From Telopea speciosissima (taxonomy: Eukaryota; Streptophyta; Magnoliopsida; Proteales; Proteaceae), in contig NC_057923.1 in NCBI RefSeq assembly GCF_018873765.1, forward strand, positions 59,452,593 through 59,516,592: 64,000 nt of DNA, written 5' to 3'. Of this stretch, positions 46,308 through 57,734 are shown in pieces. Both the position numbers and the translations under genes were made by a program. Position 1 is the first letter of the stretch; every line of letters starts with the position of its first letter. The notes under the pieces were generated by a model. It was not told where the DNA came from, made no database searches, and saw only the letters and a program-made list of their open reading frames with translations.

Positions 46308-46861
46308 ATGGCGACTGTACCGGACATGAGTAGTTGGAACGATCTCCTCCACTCATCCACGAAGCTTCTCGAACAAGCTGCTCCCTCTGCTCAATTCCCT
46401 CCTTTGCAGGTTCTTATTTTTTTTTCACCTTCGGCGATTCTATTGCTTTCGTATTATCGTCTACTTTTCATTTCTCGGTTTTTCGGCTACTTAACTTACA
46501 CATGAACAGTTGCAGAGAAACTTGGACCAATTGGAAGTGTTGTCGAAGAAGCTCGAGGCCAAAACCCTTAGGACTGAAGCTCCTACCCAATCCATTGCCG
46601 CTACGAGGTAATGCTTGGGTTCCACTGTGATTAGTTTGCGTTAAGTTCAGTTATGATAACGGACAATGTGGCTGGCTGGGAAAAACTCTGAATTAATTAT
46701 TCCATCAGCCTTATATAATTTATTGTTTTGGTTGTCTAGGATCAATATTGCCTTGATATCTGTTGAGTTTCCACCTATATTTTTGTAAGAGCAGGTTACT
46801 GGCACGCGAAGAAACTAACGCTGAGCAGCTTCCACGGGATCATAAGTCTTTTGAGTTAAAG
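46308..46861 (+). pseudogene. NUP93: NUP93 5' end, copy 1 (exons 1-3 only)
   Basis: NUP93 is a scaffold nucleoporin of the inner ring of the nuclear pore. Exons 46308-46409, 46516-46607 and 46795-46861 give 87 residues: MATVPDMSSWNDLLHSSTKL, LEQAAPSAQFPPLQ, RNLDQLEVLSKKLEAK, RTEAPTQSIAATR and KSFELK, matching the N-terminus of plant NUP93. The splice sites are intact. Exon 4 onward (of a protein of about 860 residues) is not found before the next copy begins; intron 3 instead contains a Copia-like element and a solo LTR. Some residues depart from the most conserved copy (EETNAEQLPRDHK). It is therefore a partial tandem duplicate, although a truncated transcript could be made. Confidence 0.85.
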
Positions 46862-46984
46862 GTAAGGTCACTCTGTTACTCTATTATGCTCTTGTTTGAC
46901 CCTTAGTGTTATTTATTGAAATGTCTTCAGTCGGATTCAAACAGTTCACACTGTATGTGAAATGTAAACACTACAGTTAATATG

Positions 46985-49505
46985 TGTGATAAACCAGGAT
47001 CTGTAACCAGTAAAGTAGAAGAGAGTGCTAAACCCACGATAGGTTCAACATTTCTATCGTGGTCTACCAATGAACTATTTATAATTACATGCAAAATCAG
47101 GGTCAGACTCTGAGTTGGTTACAACACAAACACACAACCTAAATCTAACTATACTCCGACTAGTAAAACTAAAGAAGACCAAATATATCACAGTAGGGAC
47201 ACTCCTCTATCGTGACTAAACACAATACATGTCTTAACACTCCCCTTAAGCTGGAGTGTATATATACATATCAAAAGAAAGATCCAACTTGGATCCGCAA
47301 GAATAGAAACTAAAAGCAACACCAATCTTGAACATAAATAGAGCAATCATAGACGCCAGTAGATAAAAATTCAACAATCATAGAGCAATCATAGACGCCA
47401 GTGAGCACAAAGAAAAATTCATTATGATAGCAATATCAACTCAAGCACACCAATCATAAAAAACAATAGTAGATAAAAAATTTCGTGTCGAATAAATCCA
47501 ACATCAATGAACAAAATATCATAGCAACATCACAAGCCCTTCTCAACGAAGGCAAGTAGTAAGTAGTAATCTGCACAAATAAGACAAATAGAAGTGCAAA
47601 TATCGATGCACTTATGAGCCCTAAATAGAGGTCATGAATAAAATTGTAGCATAGGTTGCTGGGGACCAAGTAACAGCATAAGGTTGTTGTGAACCAAACA
47701 ACATAAGGTTGTTGCCAGACTACATAAGGTTGTCGTGAACCAGACAATGTAAGGTTGTTGTGGACTACTGATAAATTGCGTTGTTTCTGAATACCACAAA
47801 TAGTTATCTTCATACATAAAATTGTTGATGAGGGCACAAGCAGATGGCATGAACAAATAAATAATGATCATCATCTGATGACTTGAGTAGATAATAATAA
47901 TAATCTTCAATCTCCCCTCATGTGTAGCATTACACGTGGATCAATAATGCAGCGGATGCAATAGAGAATAATTCACCATCATATGGCAGCAATAACCAAC
48001 ATTATGAAAGATGAACATCACATAAATCCCGTAATCAAAAGCAGCCGCAAATATGATTGGAAAAATAATCTCCAATCTCCCCTTCAAGATAGAAAATAAA
48101 ATATCAAATAGGTCAGAATAAACTCCAAGAATAGCAATAACAACCATCACGCCATGCAAGTACCAATTTTCAAAAAAATTCAACCCCAAACTGATGTGAT
48201 CTAGGGGTCCAAGACCCTAAATTGGGTGTTATGGGTCCACAAATGGTAATAGAAACTCAATTATTATGAAGGAATGACAATTTGGTAATTAACCATAATG
48301 TTCAAGGGGTCCTTGGGTCAATAAACGAGAAGGAATGCATAACTGTGAATTTCTCAAAGTTAAGGGACTAGCATGGAAGTAATTTAGTTGAAATCCAATT
48401 ATAAGCTCAAGACAAAGGCAAAGGGTAAACTTGGAAGCAAAATAAATTAAAGGATGTGAGAGAAATAGAGATAATGGGAACTTTATTTTGGGAAAGGGGG
48501 CTGAAAAATCAAAGAATAAAAGGAAAAGAAACCACACACACCCTTTTTTATGAGAAAAAGGAGGGAAGAATTTTTCTTCCTCACGAAACCAGTATGGAGG
48601 AACCATTGACTTATGAAACCAGTGGTGAACATCAATTATCTCCTAACTCAAGGCATAACCAGAGAAACCAGGGAGGGGAATAGGGGAATTGATTCAGCAG
48701 TGGATGAACATCGATTCAGCCAATGATAGCGTCGAACGAGAGCAAACGATAGTGGTTCCAACACAAAACCAGGATTTGTAACCAGAAGCAAATCGAGGTG
48801 GAAAATCACAAGCAGAAAATACCAACAATCCAACACGCAACCAGCAACAGAGCAAAGAAATACCAAGACCAACCCCTGGCCGACTACAGCTGAACTTCGA
48901 TTAAAATAGTGGAACTCCAGAAAGCGACATCAACCATAACTTTCGATCAACAGCAACCAGCAGCAGAACTTGATACAACAAGACTCAATTAGAGCATCAA
49001 CAATAACAGCAGCAACCGAGTCAAATTGACGATCAATTCAGTAGTAGCAGTAGCAGCATATATGATTTTCATACAAATCAATCTTCATCAAAACCCTAAT
49101 TCTTCTTCTTCTACCAACTAGGGTTTCACAAATAGAAAGAGAGCATAGGTAGCTGTACATCACAAATCAGAAATCTTGAACAACTCTAAAAGCAGCTATC
49201 AAGAAGAAGGCAAGTACTGGTTACAACTTTCATACCATGTGACAAACCGGGATCTGTAACCAGTACTTGCAAAGTAGACGAGAGAGCTAAACCCACGATA
49301 GGTTCAACCTGTCTATTGTGGTCTGCCAATGAACTATTTATAATAACAAGCAAAATCAGAGTCAGACTCTGAGTAGGTTACAAGGCACACACACACACAC
49401 ACAACATAATCTAACTAGACTCCAACTAGTAAAACTAAAGAAGACCAAACATATCACAATAGGGACACTCCCCTATCTTGAATTAACACAGTACTTATCT
49501 TAACT
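46985..49505 (-). mobile_element. Copia-like LTR element, non-autonomous (fossil)
   Basis: Two direct repeats (46985-47239, 49238-49505) start TGTGA(T/C)AAACC and share GGATCTGTAACCAGTA, ACCCACGATAGGTTC and GTCAGACTCTGAGT. Orientation is minus: on that strand the polypurine tract CTTAAGGGGAG precedes the repeat at the left, and a tRNA-Met-like TGGTATGAAAG follows the one at the right. The target duplication is ATATG (46980-46984) and AGATG (49506-49510); the empty site in sister copies reads AGATG. The 2-kb interior shows no intact gag-pol and the element is broken. The repeats differ by roughly a tenth, suggesting an age of some millions of years. It sits in intron 3 of NUP93 copy 1. Confidence 0.88.
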
Positions 49506-49570
49506 AGATGCATGCATTCTGTTCTTAATATTCTTTTATCTTTCATCTTGTACTTCACTGAACTATTAAT

Positions 49571-49818
49571 TGTTAACAAAACAGGAATTTCGTGAATGGC
49601 TTGAATGATCAATGAGATCAGTCAAGCTCTCTATTTATAATAATAATAATAAAAGATATTACAAAGGGAAATACTGTTCACGACACTATTCATGATACTG
49701 TTCACGTGAACAGTGTCACATCCCAAATTACAATCCTACCCTTGTTCAAAAGTACATAAATAAAGCATAAATAAAAAACCAAAAATACCCTTATAATATT
49801 GGGTAACACATCTCAACA
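49571..49818 (-). mobile_element. Solo LTR (Copia-type), fossil
   Basis: The unit begins TGTTAACAAAACAG and ends GTAACACATCTCAACA (TGTTGAGATGTG at the start of the minus strand). It is flanked by TTAAT on both sides (49566-49570, 49819-49823). It interrupts sequence that is continuous downstream of copies 2 and 3 of NUP93 (CTATTAAT joined to AGTTTAGC). It contains the palindrome CTGTTCACGTGAACAG. Only one terminal repeat is present, the product of recombination between two. Confidence 0.85.
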
Positions 49819-49980
49819 TTAATAGTTTAGCTAGACATTATGTACATTGTACAAACTGTAAATAAATAAAAGCGGGAAAATAGGGTTAACACAGTTGAGA
49901 AGAGCCGGGATGCTCGTCCACATATTTTTGGATTTCAGAAAGAAAGCGCAAAATGAAAACTACACCTTATTACGATTTGT

Positions 49981-50148
49981 AAAAAAAGGTGTACCCGGTG
50001 CACAAGGCTCTCGCCACTGTGGGGTCTGGGGAGGGTCATAATGTACACAGCCTTACCCCTGCTTTTGCAGAGAGGCTGTTTCCAGACTTGAACCCATGGC
50101 CACTTAGTCACAATGGAGCAACCTTACCGTCGAACCAAGGTCCACCCT
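49981..50148 (-). mobile_element. Au-type SINE, full length, with 18-bp target duplication
   Basis: Read on the minus strand: TGAGGGTGGACCTTGGTTCG-like start, GGTAAGGTTGCTCC (A-box area), GGGTTCAAGTC (B box), AGCAGGGGTAAGGCTGTG, GACCCTCCCCAGACCC and GTGCACCGGGTACACC to the T tract. CACCTTATTACGATTTGT is exactly duplicated at 49963-49980 and 50149-50166. It lies in the promoter-proximal DNA of NUP93 copy 2, about 185 bases before its ATG, and is absent from the other copies, so it inserted after the duplications. Confidence 0.93.
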
Positions 50149-50332
50149 CACCTTATTACGATTTGTGACGCTCTAAAACAGTTCTTAGCCCTGGATGAAC
50201 ACTATAAAGTACGGCTCTACGGGCCAACCTGTCAGAAAGTTTGTTAAGCATGTTTTCTCTGCCTCTTTCCCTCCATTTTAAATTAGGGTTTCTAATGTTT
50301 GTCAGCCACTTTCGAGCTTTCGAGTTGCTGCG

Positions 50333-50953
50333 ATGGCGACTGAACCGGACATGAGTAGCTGGAACGATCTCCTCCATTCATCCACAAAGCTTCTCGAACA
50401 AGCCTTTTCGTCTGCTCAGTTCCCTCCTTTGCAGGTTCTTATTATTATTATTTCAAGTTTGGAGATTCTATAGCTTTCGCATATTTGTTTGCTTTTCATT
50501 TCTCGGCTTTCGGCTGCTTGATTTACACATGAATTGTTGCAGAGAGACTTGGATCAATTGGAAGCATTGTCGAAGAAGCTCAAGGCCAAAACCCTAAGAA
50601 CTGAAGATCATACACAATCCGTTGCGGCGACAAGGTAATGCTTGGTTTCTACTTGTGCAGAAAAGAGAAAAGAAACGAGTATTATATCATTCAGACAATT
50701 ATGAAGATTGGGTTCCACTGTGATTAGCTTGCATTAAGTTCAGTTATGATTATGGACAATGTGGCTCGCCGGGAGAAACTCTAAAATGATTATTCCATCA
50801 GCCTAAGATAATTTATAGTTTGATTTTATAGGATCAATATTGCCTTGATATCTGTTGAGTTTCCACCTATCTCCTTGTGAGAGTAGGTTACTGACACACG
50901 AAGGAATTAACGCTAAGAAGCTTCCACGGGATCTTAAATCTTTTGAGTTAAAG
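50333..50953 (+). pseudogene. NUP93: NUP93 5' end, copy 2 (exons 1-3 only)
   Basis: Exons 50333-50434, 50543-50634 and 50887-50953 have exactly the lengths of copy 1 (102, 92 and 67). Splice sites and frame are intact. The protein diverges in places that are constant in plant NUP93 (LLTHEGINAKKLPRD for LLAREGINAEQLARD). The next copy begins before any exon 4. The parallel promoter region (AAGTACGGCTCTACGGGCCA) is retained. A partial duplicate. Confidence 0.85.
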
Positions 50954-51525
50954 GTAATGCCACTCTGCTACTCTATTAAGTTCTTGTTTGACACTTAGTG
51001 TTAGTTACTGAAATGTCTTTAATTGGATTCAAACAGTTGACACTGTACGTGAAATGTAAATAACTTAGTGTTGTTTATCAACTGAAATGTCTTTAATTGG
51101 ATTTGAACAGTTCGCTGTAATTGAAATGTAAACACAAAAGTTACGATGCATGCCTTTTTGTTCTTAATATTCCTTCGTCTTTCATCTTGCACTTCACTGA
51201 ATTATTAATAGTTTAACTAGACATTATGTGCATCATACAAACCATAAATAAATAAAAGCAGGAAGATATGAATAACACAGCTGAGAAAAGCCAGGATGCT
51301 CGTCCACACATTTTTTTATTTCAATAAAGAAATAGCAAAATGAAAACTATTTTTTTATTGTGACACTCCAAAAACAGTTCTTAGCCTTGAATGAATGCTA
51401 CAAAGTACGGCTCTATGGGCAACCCGTCGGAAAGTTTGTTAAGCTTGTTTTCTCTGCGCTTTCCCTCCATTTTAAATTAGGTTTCTGATATTTGTCAGCC
51501 ACTTTCGAGCTTTGGAGTTGCAGCG

Positions 51526-52119
51526 ATGGCGACTGAACCGGACATGAGTAGCTGGACCAATCTCCTCCATTCATCCACGAAACTTCTCGAACAAGCCTCT
51601 TCCTCTGCTCAGTTCCCTCCTTTGCAGGTTCTTATTAATATTTCAAGTTTGGAGATTCTATAGCTTTTGCATTATCATTTGTTTTTCATTTCTCAGTTTT
51701 TCGACTGCTCGACTTACACGTGAATTGTTGCAGAGAGACTTGGATCAATTGGAAGCATTGTCGAAGAAGCTCAAGGCCAAAACCCTAAGGACTGAAGCTC
51801 ATACACAATCCATTGCGGCGACGAGGTAATGCTTGGTTTCTACTTGTGCAGAGAAGAGAAAAGAAATGGGTATTATTTACAATTATGAAGATTGGGTTCC
51901 ACTATGATTAGTTTGCTTTAGGTTTAGTTATGATTATGGTCAATGTGGCTAGCTGGGAGAAACTCTGAAATGATTATTCCATCAGCCTAAGATAGTTTAT
52001 AGTTTGGTTGTATAGGATCGATATTGCCTTGATATCTGTCGAGTTTCCATCTATCTTTTTGCGAGAGCAGGTTACTGACACACAAAGGAATTAACGCTGA
52101 GAAGCTTCCATGGGATCTA
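51526..52119 (+). pseudogene. NUP93: NUP93 5' end, copy 3 (exon 3 truncated)
   Basis: Exons 51526-51627 and 51734-51825 are intact; exon 3 starts at 52071 but after CATGGGATCT the sequence jumps to AAACACTACAG, which in the sister copies lies in intron 3. The deletion removes the end of exon 3 and its donor. Downstream, 52220-52900 is homologous to 61845-62640 after copy 4, so copies 3 and 4 share a longer duplicated unit than copies 1 and 2. Confidence 0.85.
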
Positions 52120-52219
52120 AACACTACAGTTAAGGTTCATGCCTTTTTGTTCTTAATATTCTTTCATCCTTCATCTTGCACTTCACTAAACTATTAATAG
52201 TTTAGCTAGACATTATGTG

Positions 52220-52900
52220 CATTGTACAAACCATTTAGACCCTCCAAATAATGTGTTTCTAGAATTGGATTTTACTTCTGATGGAGTATTGTAGTTCTCC
52301 TCAAATATCTTAAGATCTTTAAGTTGTGACATGACTTCCACTTATCCTGAGTCATTCATAGAGACATCTATGGAAATATTAAAAAAATGTTTTGTCTTTC
52401 TAATTTTAAAGACTTCTGTGCTCCGCTGGGGCTTGGGGTGCCCAGAGAGAAACCATCCACATTATGTTTGTAAATACTAACGTCAGCTTCAGAAAATCAT
52501 TTTCAGTAAAATCTTTACAATTATACGGTGACCCATACCAAGATTTCAAACTTATTGCAGGAGTACAAATATTCAACAGCTGTTGCCTTCCATTATAACA
52601 CGAGCACTAGGAGGACAAACTAGTTTTATGGACTAAACCACTAAAAGTAGGAAAGAGCTATGCCCAATATCTTGTTACTAGTAGAAAGATTATATGGTTG
52701 TCAGAGAATATCCAAGCAATTAAATTTAGAATGGGAATTTGGAGAAATTCTATTGCATGATAATCAAATTAATTGACTCACCTAATTGATGAGCAGATTG
52801 ATGGAGAGTAGTTGTCCCCTACTGCTCTCAATTGGAAGACAAATACTTTTGGATTTTACCACACTAATGATATGGTGGTGAAGTCACTCTTCCATGACCT
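52220..52900 (-). mobile_element. LINE-like relic shared by the 3' flanks of NUP93 copies 3 and 4
   Basis: This block matches 61845-62640. On the minus strand the copy at 62001-62339 reads FVNTNVDGFSLGTPSPNKAG, similar to the RNase H motif of plant L1-type LINEs (VNVDGSSLGNPGPAGAG-type). No other domain is clear, and both copies are degraded. The LINE assignment is weak; the homology between the two blocks is plain. Confidence 0.45.
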
Positions 52901-53488
52901 ATCTTCTATATAGATATTCAACTTAAAATATTTCCTTAATGTTCCATTGTGGTGTACGTTGTTTCCATCCAAACCAAATAGCTTCTTCATCAACTCCAAC
53001 AAAAAGCAATTATGGGTCCTTGGTGTCAGACAAAACCATGGAGTTCGTCCAAATTGGCACCCTTGGGCTGATGTTGAAGTAGGGAACTTATGCCAGCTTA
53101 AGATTGCCAAGAAGCTTGTATAGAAGAGGGTTCTGTTTTGTGGGCCATCAGGTTATGCTTGGTACCTCGGAGAATGAGCGTTCCTGCAGTGGCCTGGAAG
53201 TGAACTTCCATGCGTCTCAGAGTGTCCTCCCCTCTTAATGAGCCCGAGAGCCTGTCTAGTCATGACATTCAGAGGGCACCAAGGGGGATTGATGCCAAAC
53301 TCTTTGTCAAGCCAAAAACATGGGGCAACTACTGCGATTTTATGACGAAGCAGCTTGTCTGCATGGTGTTGACTTCATCAAGCCCTCAGATCTACTTTAT
53401 TTTATTGTCTTATGTTCTTGTTACTAGATTTTATTGTTTAAAAAACTTCACCTATAATAATGGTATGTTCTTTTCTTTTCTTTTTCAG

Positions 53489-54048
53489 AAGACTTACCTT
53501 CATTATGATCCCTCTTCCCCAACTCATCCCCTGGAATCAAGTTCAACCCATCCCCTGTCGTCTAAGGGAACTGATCCTTGTACTGGCACGGGGACCTCCT
53601 CTGGGTTGAAAATCCCACCCATGAATGTCCATCTTCCTGGCTACCCAGGATGGAGTTTCTGGGATGGGAGGATTGAGAGACACATCCCCTGCCCTGACAC
53701 TGTATATGGTGTCCCGACAACTTATGATTATGTAAGCCTCCAGAAACCCCTTCCATTTTACTTTGTCTATTTAGATGTGGCAGTATTATGTAACGTGCTC
53801 TCTTTCCAGATTCCAAGCCATCGCTACGATGATTTAATGAGAATGGTGTATGGTCTCCGGCTTCTACAGATTGATTCCAGCAACCGTATCGCCGCGTTGG
53901 TAAATCTAGTTAATTAAGCAGTCTTTTTATACTTGGGAAGAGGTGTTGGTTTTGTATTGTTGACAGATGCAATGTTTCATGTATGTAGGAGAAAGACAAC
54001 GCTGCGTACCAGAAAAAAATTAAAGAGCTTCAGCTTGTGGAGCATTGA
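53489..54048 (+). pseudogene. Orphan 3' exons of an unrecognised gene
   Basis: Three exons join in phase 0 with good splice sites: 53489-53731, 53810-53899 and 53989-54048 (TGA). They encode KTYLHYDPSSPTHPL, a Ser/Thr/Pro-rich part, then PPMNVHLPGYPGWSFWDGRI, PCPDTVYGVPTTYDY, IPSHRYDDLMRMVYGLRLLQ and a terminal coiled-coil helix EKDNAAYQKKIKELQLVEH. I do not recognise it. The C-terminal coiled coil with intact introns could come from a transposon-captured or plant-mobile-domain type gene. Upstream exons in frame were not found, because the preceding 0.5 kb is the NUP93-flank duplication and unclear sequence. Confidence 0.5.
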
Positions 54049-55121
54049 GGAGGGGAGTGACGTTGAGGGGAGTGGAGGAAAACAATGATTGGGATAGTGC
54101 CTTGTACTATTGTGTGACTGGTCTCTCTTTCTTTTCTCCCTCTTGCCTACTATCTCTTTTTCCATGATTTCATCCCTGCAGTTGAAAGTGTCAAATATGT
54201 TTGAGCTATTGAATAAGTTGTCAACTGTTTCCAAGTTCTGGACATCATTTTAAGTTGTAAGTGTATAGAATTTTATATCGAAGGGTGTGTGTGTAGTACA
54301 AAATATACTACTATCATCTCTTCTTCTTTTTTTTTTCTCTTTTGTAATTCCCAGTTATGTTTCTTAGTTCTTACTGATTGATTTCTTTATCTGTTTCTGT
54401 TCCTTTTAATGCTTTTGATTGGAAGTAGGTCTTTTGTGAACCTTCTTCAAGTTGTTCAGGTGGATGATGATGCACCTTTCAATTGACTCAATAATTTCTG
54501 GCACACAGAGAGAGAGAGAGAGTGTAAACTTTCTGCAAAAGTTGGATACCAGACTGCTGAATCTGTACATGGAAAATTTTCTGGAAAAGTTGGATATCAG
54601 ACTGCTGAATCTGTACAAGGAAATTGAAAAATACTGATGTCATGAGTGGTAGAGGCACGCAATTAACTGTTTCTAACTTCTAATCCTGATTTGCTGCTTG
54701 TATCATTATAAACTTGTGGATCTATGCTCCGAGAGAGAAAGGGGGAGGGAGGGGAGCATTATGCTGTAACGTATAATCCCAACTTTTTTTTTCCTTTTTT
54801 TATTTGCTGGGGGGGCTGTGGTGGGGGTTGGTTTGCAGGTTCCGTTCCTCTTAGTTGTGGATCAGATATAATGTGACTGCTCTCTCTCTCTCTCTCTCTT
54901 TCAGGGGGGGGGGTGGTTGGGGTGGGGGTTGGTTTGCATGTTCCAGAGTTTGGATTTGGAAATATTTGCCGTTTGGGACAATCTGAACCCTTGTCCTGTG
55001 TATTATTATGAATGGTTTGGGCTAGGGGCAAGCCTACTTGCCCTAGCAAAATTAAGTTTTCTAAATTGTCATTTTAAGCTTTACTAAGTTTTCTTATAGC
55101 ACAAAAATCATGTATTTGGAT
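54049..55121. other. Intergenic, simple repeats
   Basis: No gene is supported. (GA)n at about 54505-54521, (TC)n at 54880-54899 and G-runs at 54810-54816 and 54904-54912. A 40-base direct repeat (GTTGGATA(C/T)CAGACTGCTGA) occurs at about 54540-54560 and 54588-54608. GGTGGGGGTTGGTTTGCA is also duplicated (54819, 54922). Confidence 0.6.
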
Positions 55122-55260
55122 TAAGGGTGTAAATCGATCTAGAACCGGGTATTTGGTTTAGTTTTGACTTGGTTCTAGGGATTGGCAGTGGGAGTCATAA
55201 CCAAATCGAGTCCTTGATCAGTTAGTTTTGATTCGAAGGGATTGGTTGTGGGAGCCATAA

Positions 55261-55679
55261 GGCCCTGTTTGTTTGCTGGATAAAAAGGGGTGGAAAATTT
55301 GTGAGGATGGGTACCACATGTTGTGGGTTAGGTTGGCAAGGAAAGGAAATAATGGAATATGTATTTTGTAGTGGGGTGAGATTTAATGGGAACCAGGAAA
55401 TGGACATGAGGTGGGATTCCATGAAAAAAAAGGGAAATAGGAAGAGGAGAGAGATAAGATTCAAAAGTAACTTTTTTATAGGACTTTGAAAGTGAATGGG
55501 GTGGGAAAAAGAGGGATGTTACCTCACCAAACAAGAATTTAATGCATTTAATGAGCTTGTATGGAAGTCTTCCACCCATCTAACCAAACAGTCACATTTG
55601 TGGTAGTTTGTAGGAAACAAGTACAAGTTTCCCATCCTTTTTTTCTATTTTTACTTTTCTCCGTCAAACAAACAGGGCC
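55261..55679. mobile_element. Tourist-like MITE nested in the hAT element
   Basis: GGCCCTGTTTGTTTG at the left end and CAAACAAACAGGGCC at the right are perfect inverted repeats of 15-16 bases. This is the typical end of PIF/Harbinger (Tourist) MITEs. The expected 3-base duplication is ambiguous (TAA on the left, TTA on the right). The 419-base interior has no gene. Confidence 0.75.
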
Positions 55680-57157
55680 TTAATTGAACTTGTTCATTTG
55701 GTTCTAGTTATTATTCGGTTCTTGTATTCGGTTCCCTCTAACATTGCAATGTCTAGAGTTCGAAAAGGAGAAGTTGTTGTGCTTGAAGTAGATATCAATT
55801 TATCAAGCCATGGTTTCATGTTCCCATTGACTTTGCAATCACAACCGTTGTTTGCTGCCGAAACGAAGAAATACAAAGAAGACCTCGAAGAGTTTGCTAG
55901 GCTGAAGATTTTTTTCCCTTTCCCTACTAGGTATACAATGTTGCTTACTAAGAAGCTTTGCAATAGTGGATGCGTTGACAAAGGATGCGCATGACGGTGG
56001 TAGGAATATTTTTATAACGTAGAAAATCTCTCATGAGCTGTTGAGAAACAATCATAGAGACACGGATCCCTCTAGATGTGAGAAGTGTTTTTGCTACTGA
56101 GAAAGTGAATGGTCAGCGCGAAGGTTCAAGACTTAGCCCAACGTCAACAAAGCGTCACCTGTATATTCATTCAAATCTCTCTCCCAACACTATCTACTGG
56201 GGTGAGAGCAGACACTAGTGGAGGGGGGTCGCAAAGGGGAGGTTAAGGGGAACTATCACCAAGCCGGGGGTATGAGATGTCCGAGTAGAGTCAGAGTTGG
56301 CCTCCCTATCTTTTTTTGACAAATCCAAACAAGCTATTTTCTCATGTCTCCTTGACCATCTTAACGACAGGATTCAGGGGTGGACGTGTAAGCTGCTCTT
56401 CCAAGTGGGACGCTACAAATCATAGACTCCCTAATTAGATCAGAGCAGATCAATACAAGACGTGGCTAACCCCAATCAGATCGAGCAACAACAAACAAGT
56501 AACTTGACCAGTCGTGAACCCCAGTCAGGTTGAGTAGCGGAGAACTCCACTTCTAGCTTGATTTGCGGCATTGCCAGAAGACTCTCGAACTCGAAATAAC
56601 TTGTTCAATAGTTTTTATATTATATATTTTGTAAGGGAAACCGTTCTTTGCATGGGAGCGGTGGAGCATAGGGGCTGTGCAGTAGCCAATGAGAGCATGT
56701 TGGCACATTGGGATTGGGGGCGGAGAGGTCATTTTCGCTCCCCAATGTGTCTGGGCATGGCCGCTGCGTCCCATGCAGGGAACTTTTCTCCATTTTGTAA
56801 TTGGGAAGGTAATATTTTAGTCTTTCTATTCTATACGATGAAGAAGAATCTCGACGATTGTTGTTTTTTATTTATTTATAAAAAAAACAACAGTCTTTAA
56901 TTTAGTTTTTCATTCATTGCATTTGAAACGAAAGAATCAATCACTAAATATTATATTATGGACAAAATTTTCCTCCATCGCCTAATGAAGGTTCGGCCAC
57001 TATCCTAGGGTTTACAAACCCCTATAGGGTTTTAGTATGTTCCCTAAAATATCTTGCTGATACCCTTCACACATGTGAAGCTACCACAGTGAATGGAAAC
57101 TCGGTCCTATTATATGTCTTTATGTTTACTTTTGTATTGTATTTATAGGAAAATAGA

Positions 57158-57335
57158 ATGTTGCCTGGTCACGTGCCTCGACGCCCAGATATAGGAGCAC
57201 ATGGATAATGTCCTCTCTCCCACGAAATCAAAAAACCGCATTCATGTTGATGCTCCTTTGCACACTCTCATTAGCCCCTACGGCCTACACTGATGCAAGG
57301 GCTACGCGACCAGGCAATGATCTCTTGCCCATTAA
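57158..57335. mobile_element. MITE of the TGCCTGG...ACGCGA family
   Basis: It begins AGAATGTTGCCTGGTCACGT and ends GGGCTACGCGACCAGGCAAT then GATCTCTTGCC, imperfect inverted ends. Relatives lie at 45385-46016 and 59270-59450. Confidence 0.6.
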
Positions 57336-57734
57336 CTGTATTAGTTTTTTTGCTTATTCAGTTTAAGTTGGTTCGGTTTAGGTTACAGTCGTTGGTTCCT
57401 AAGCTGGATCAGGAATCGAGTCTAACCGAATTTAAAAGCCTCTTTCATATTTGAGTCCAAACTGAATTAAATTCAATTCGGTTCAACTTATTCAGCTCAG
57501 TTTCGATTTAAATTTTCGATTTCGACACCCTTAATTTGGATTGTCTTCGAAGTATAAAGACAAGTAGTGGTCATTCCTCGACAATGGAAAGGATACAATG
57601 CTACATAATTTGAATTGTGCGGTTTGTGGTGCCCATGTAGTAAGTTTTGGTAATCACAAGATCCAGCCTGACCATTGTATCAATTGTTTGAAGGATATGA
57701 CTACATGCCAGCAATCTAGATAATTTATAATAGG

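Larger units (their letters stand above)
55122..57533 (+). mobile_element. hAT-like DNA element, 2.4 kb, 8-bp target duplication
   Basis: It starts TAAGGGTGTAAATCGA and ends TTTCGACACCCTTA, terminal inverted repeats. ATTTGGAT flanks it exactly (55114-55121, 57534-57541), the hAT hallmark. Both subterminal regions are rich in GGTTCGGTT/AACCGAA words. The interior holds a Tourist-like MITE (55261-55679) and a MITE of the ACGCGACCAGG family (57158-57335). A frame at 55749-55994 (MSRVRKGEVVVLEVDINLSS) has no recognised motif. No transposase was seen, so it is non-autonomous. Confidence 0.85.

Noticed and set aside
47454-48189. Minus-strand frames within 47.4-48.2 kb as coding exons
   Set aside because: They lie in the interior of the Copia-like fossil and show no gag or pol motif that I can recognise; not annotated as genes.
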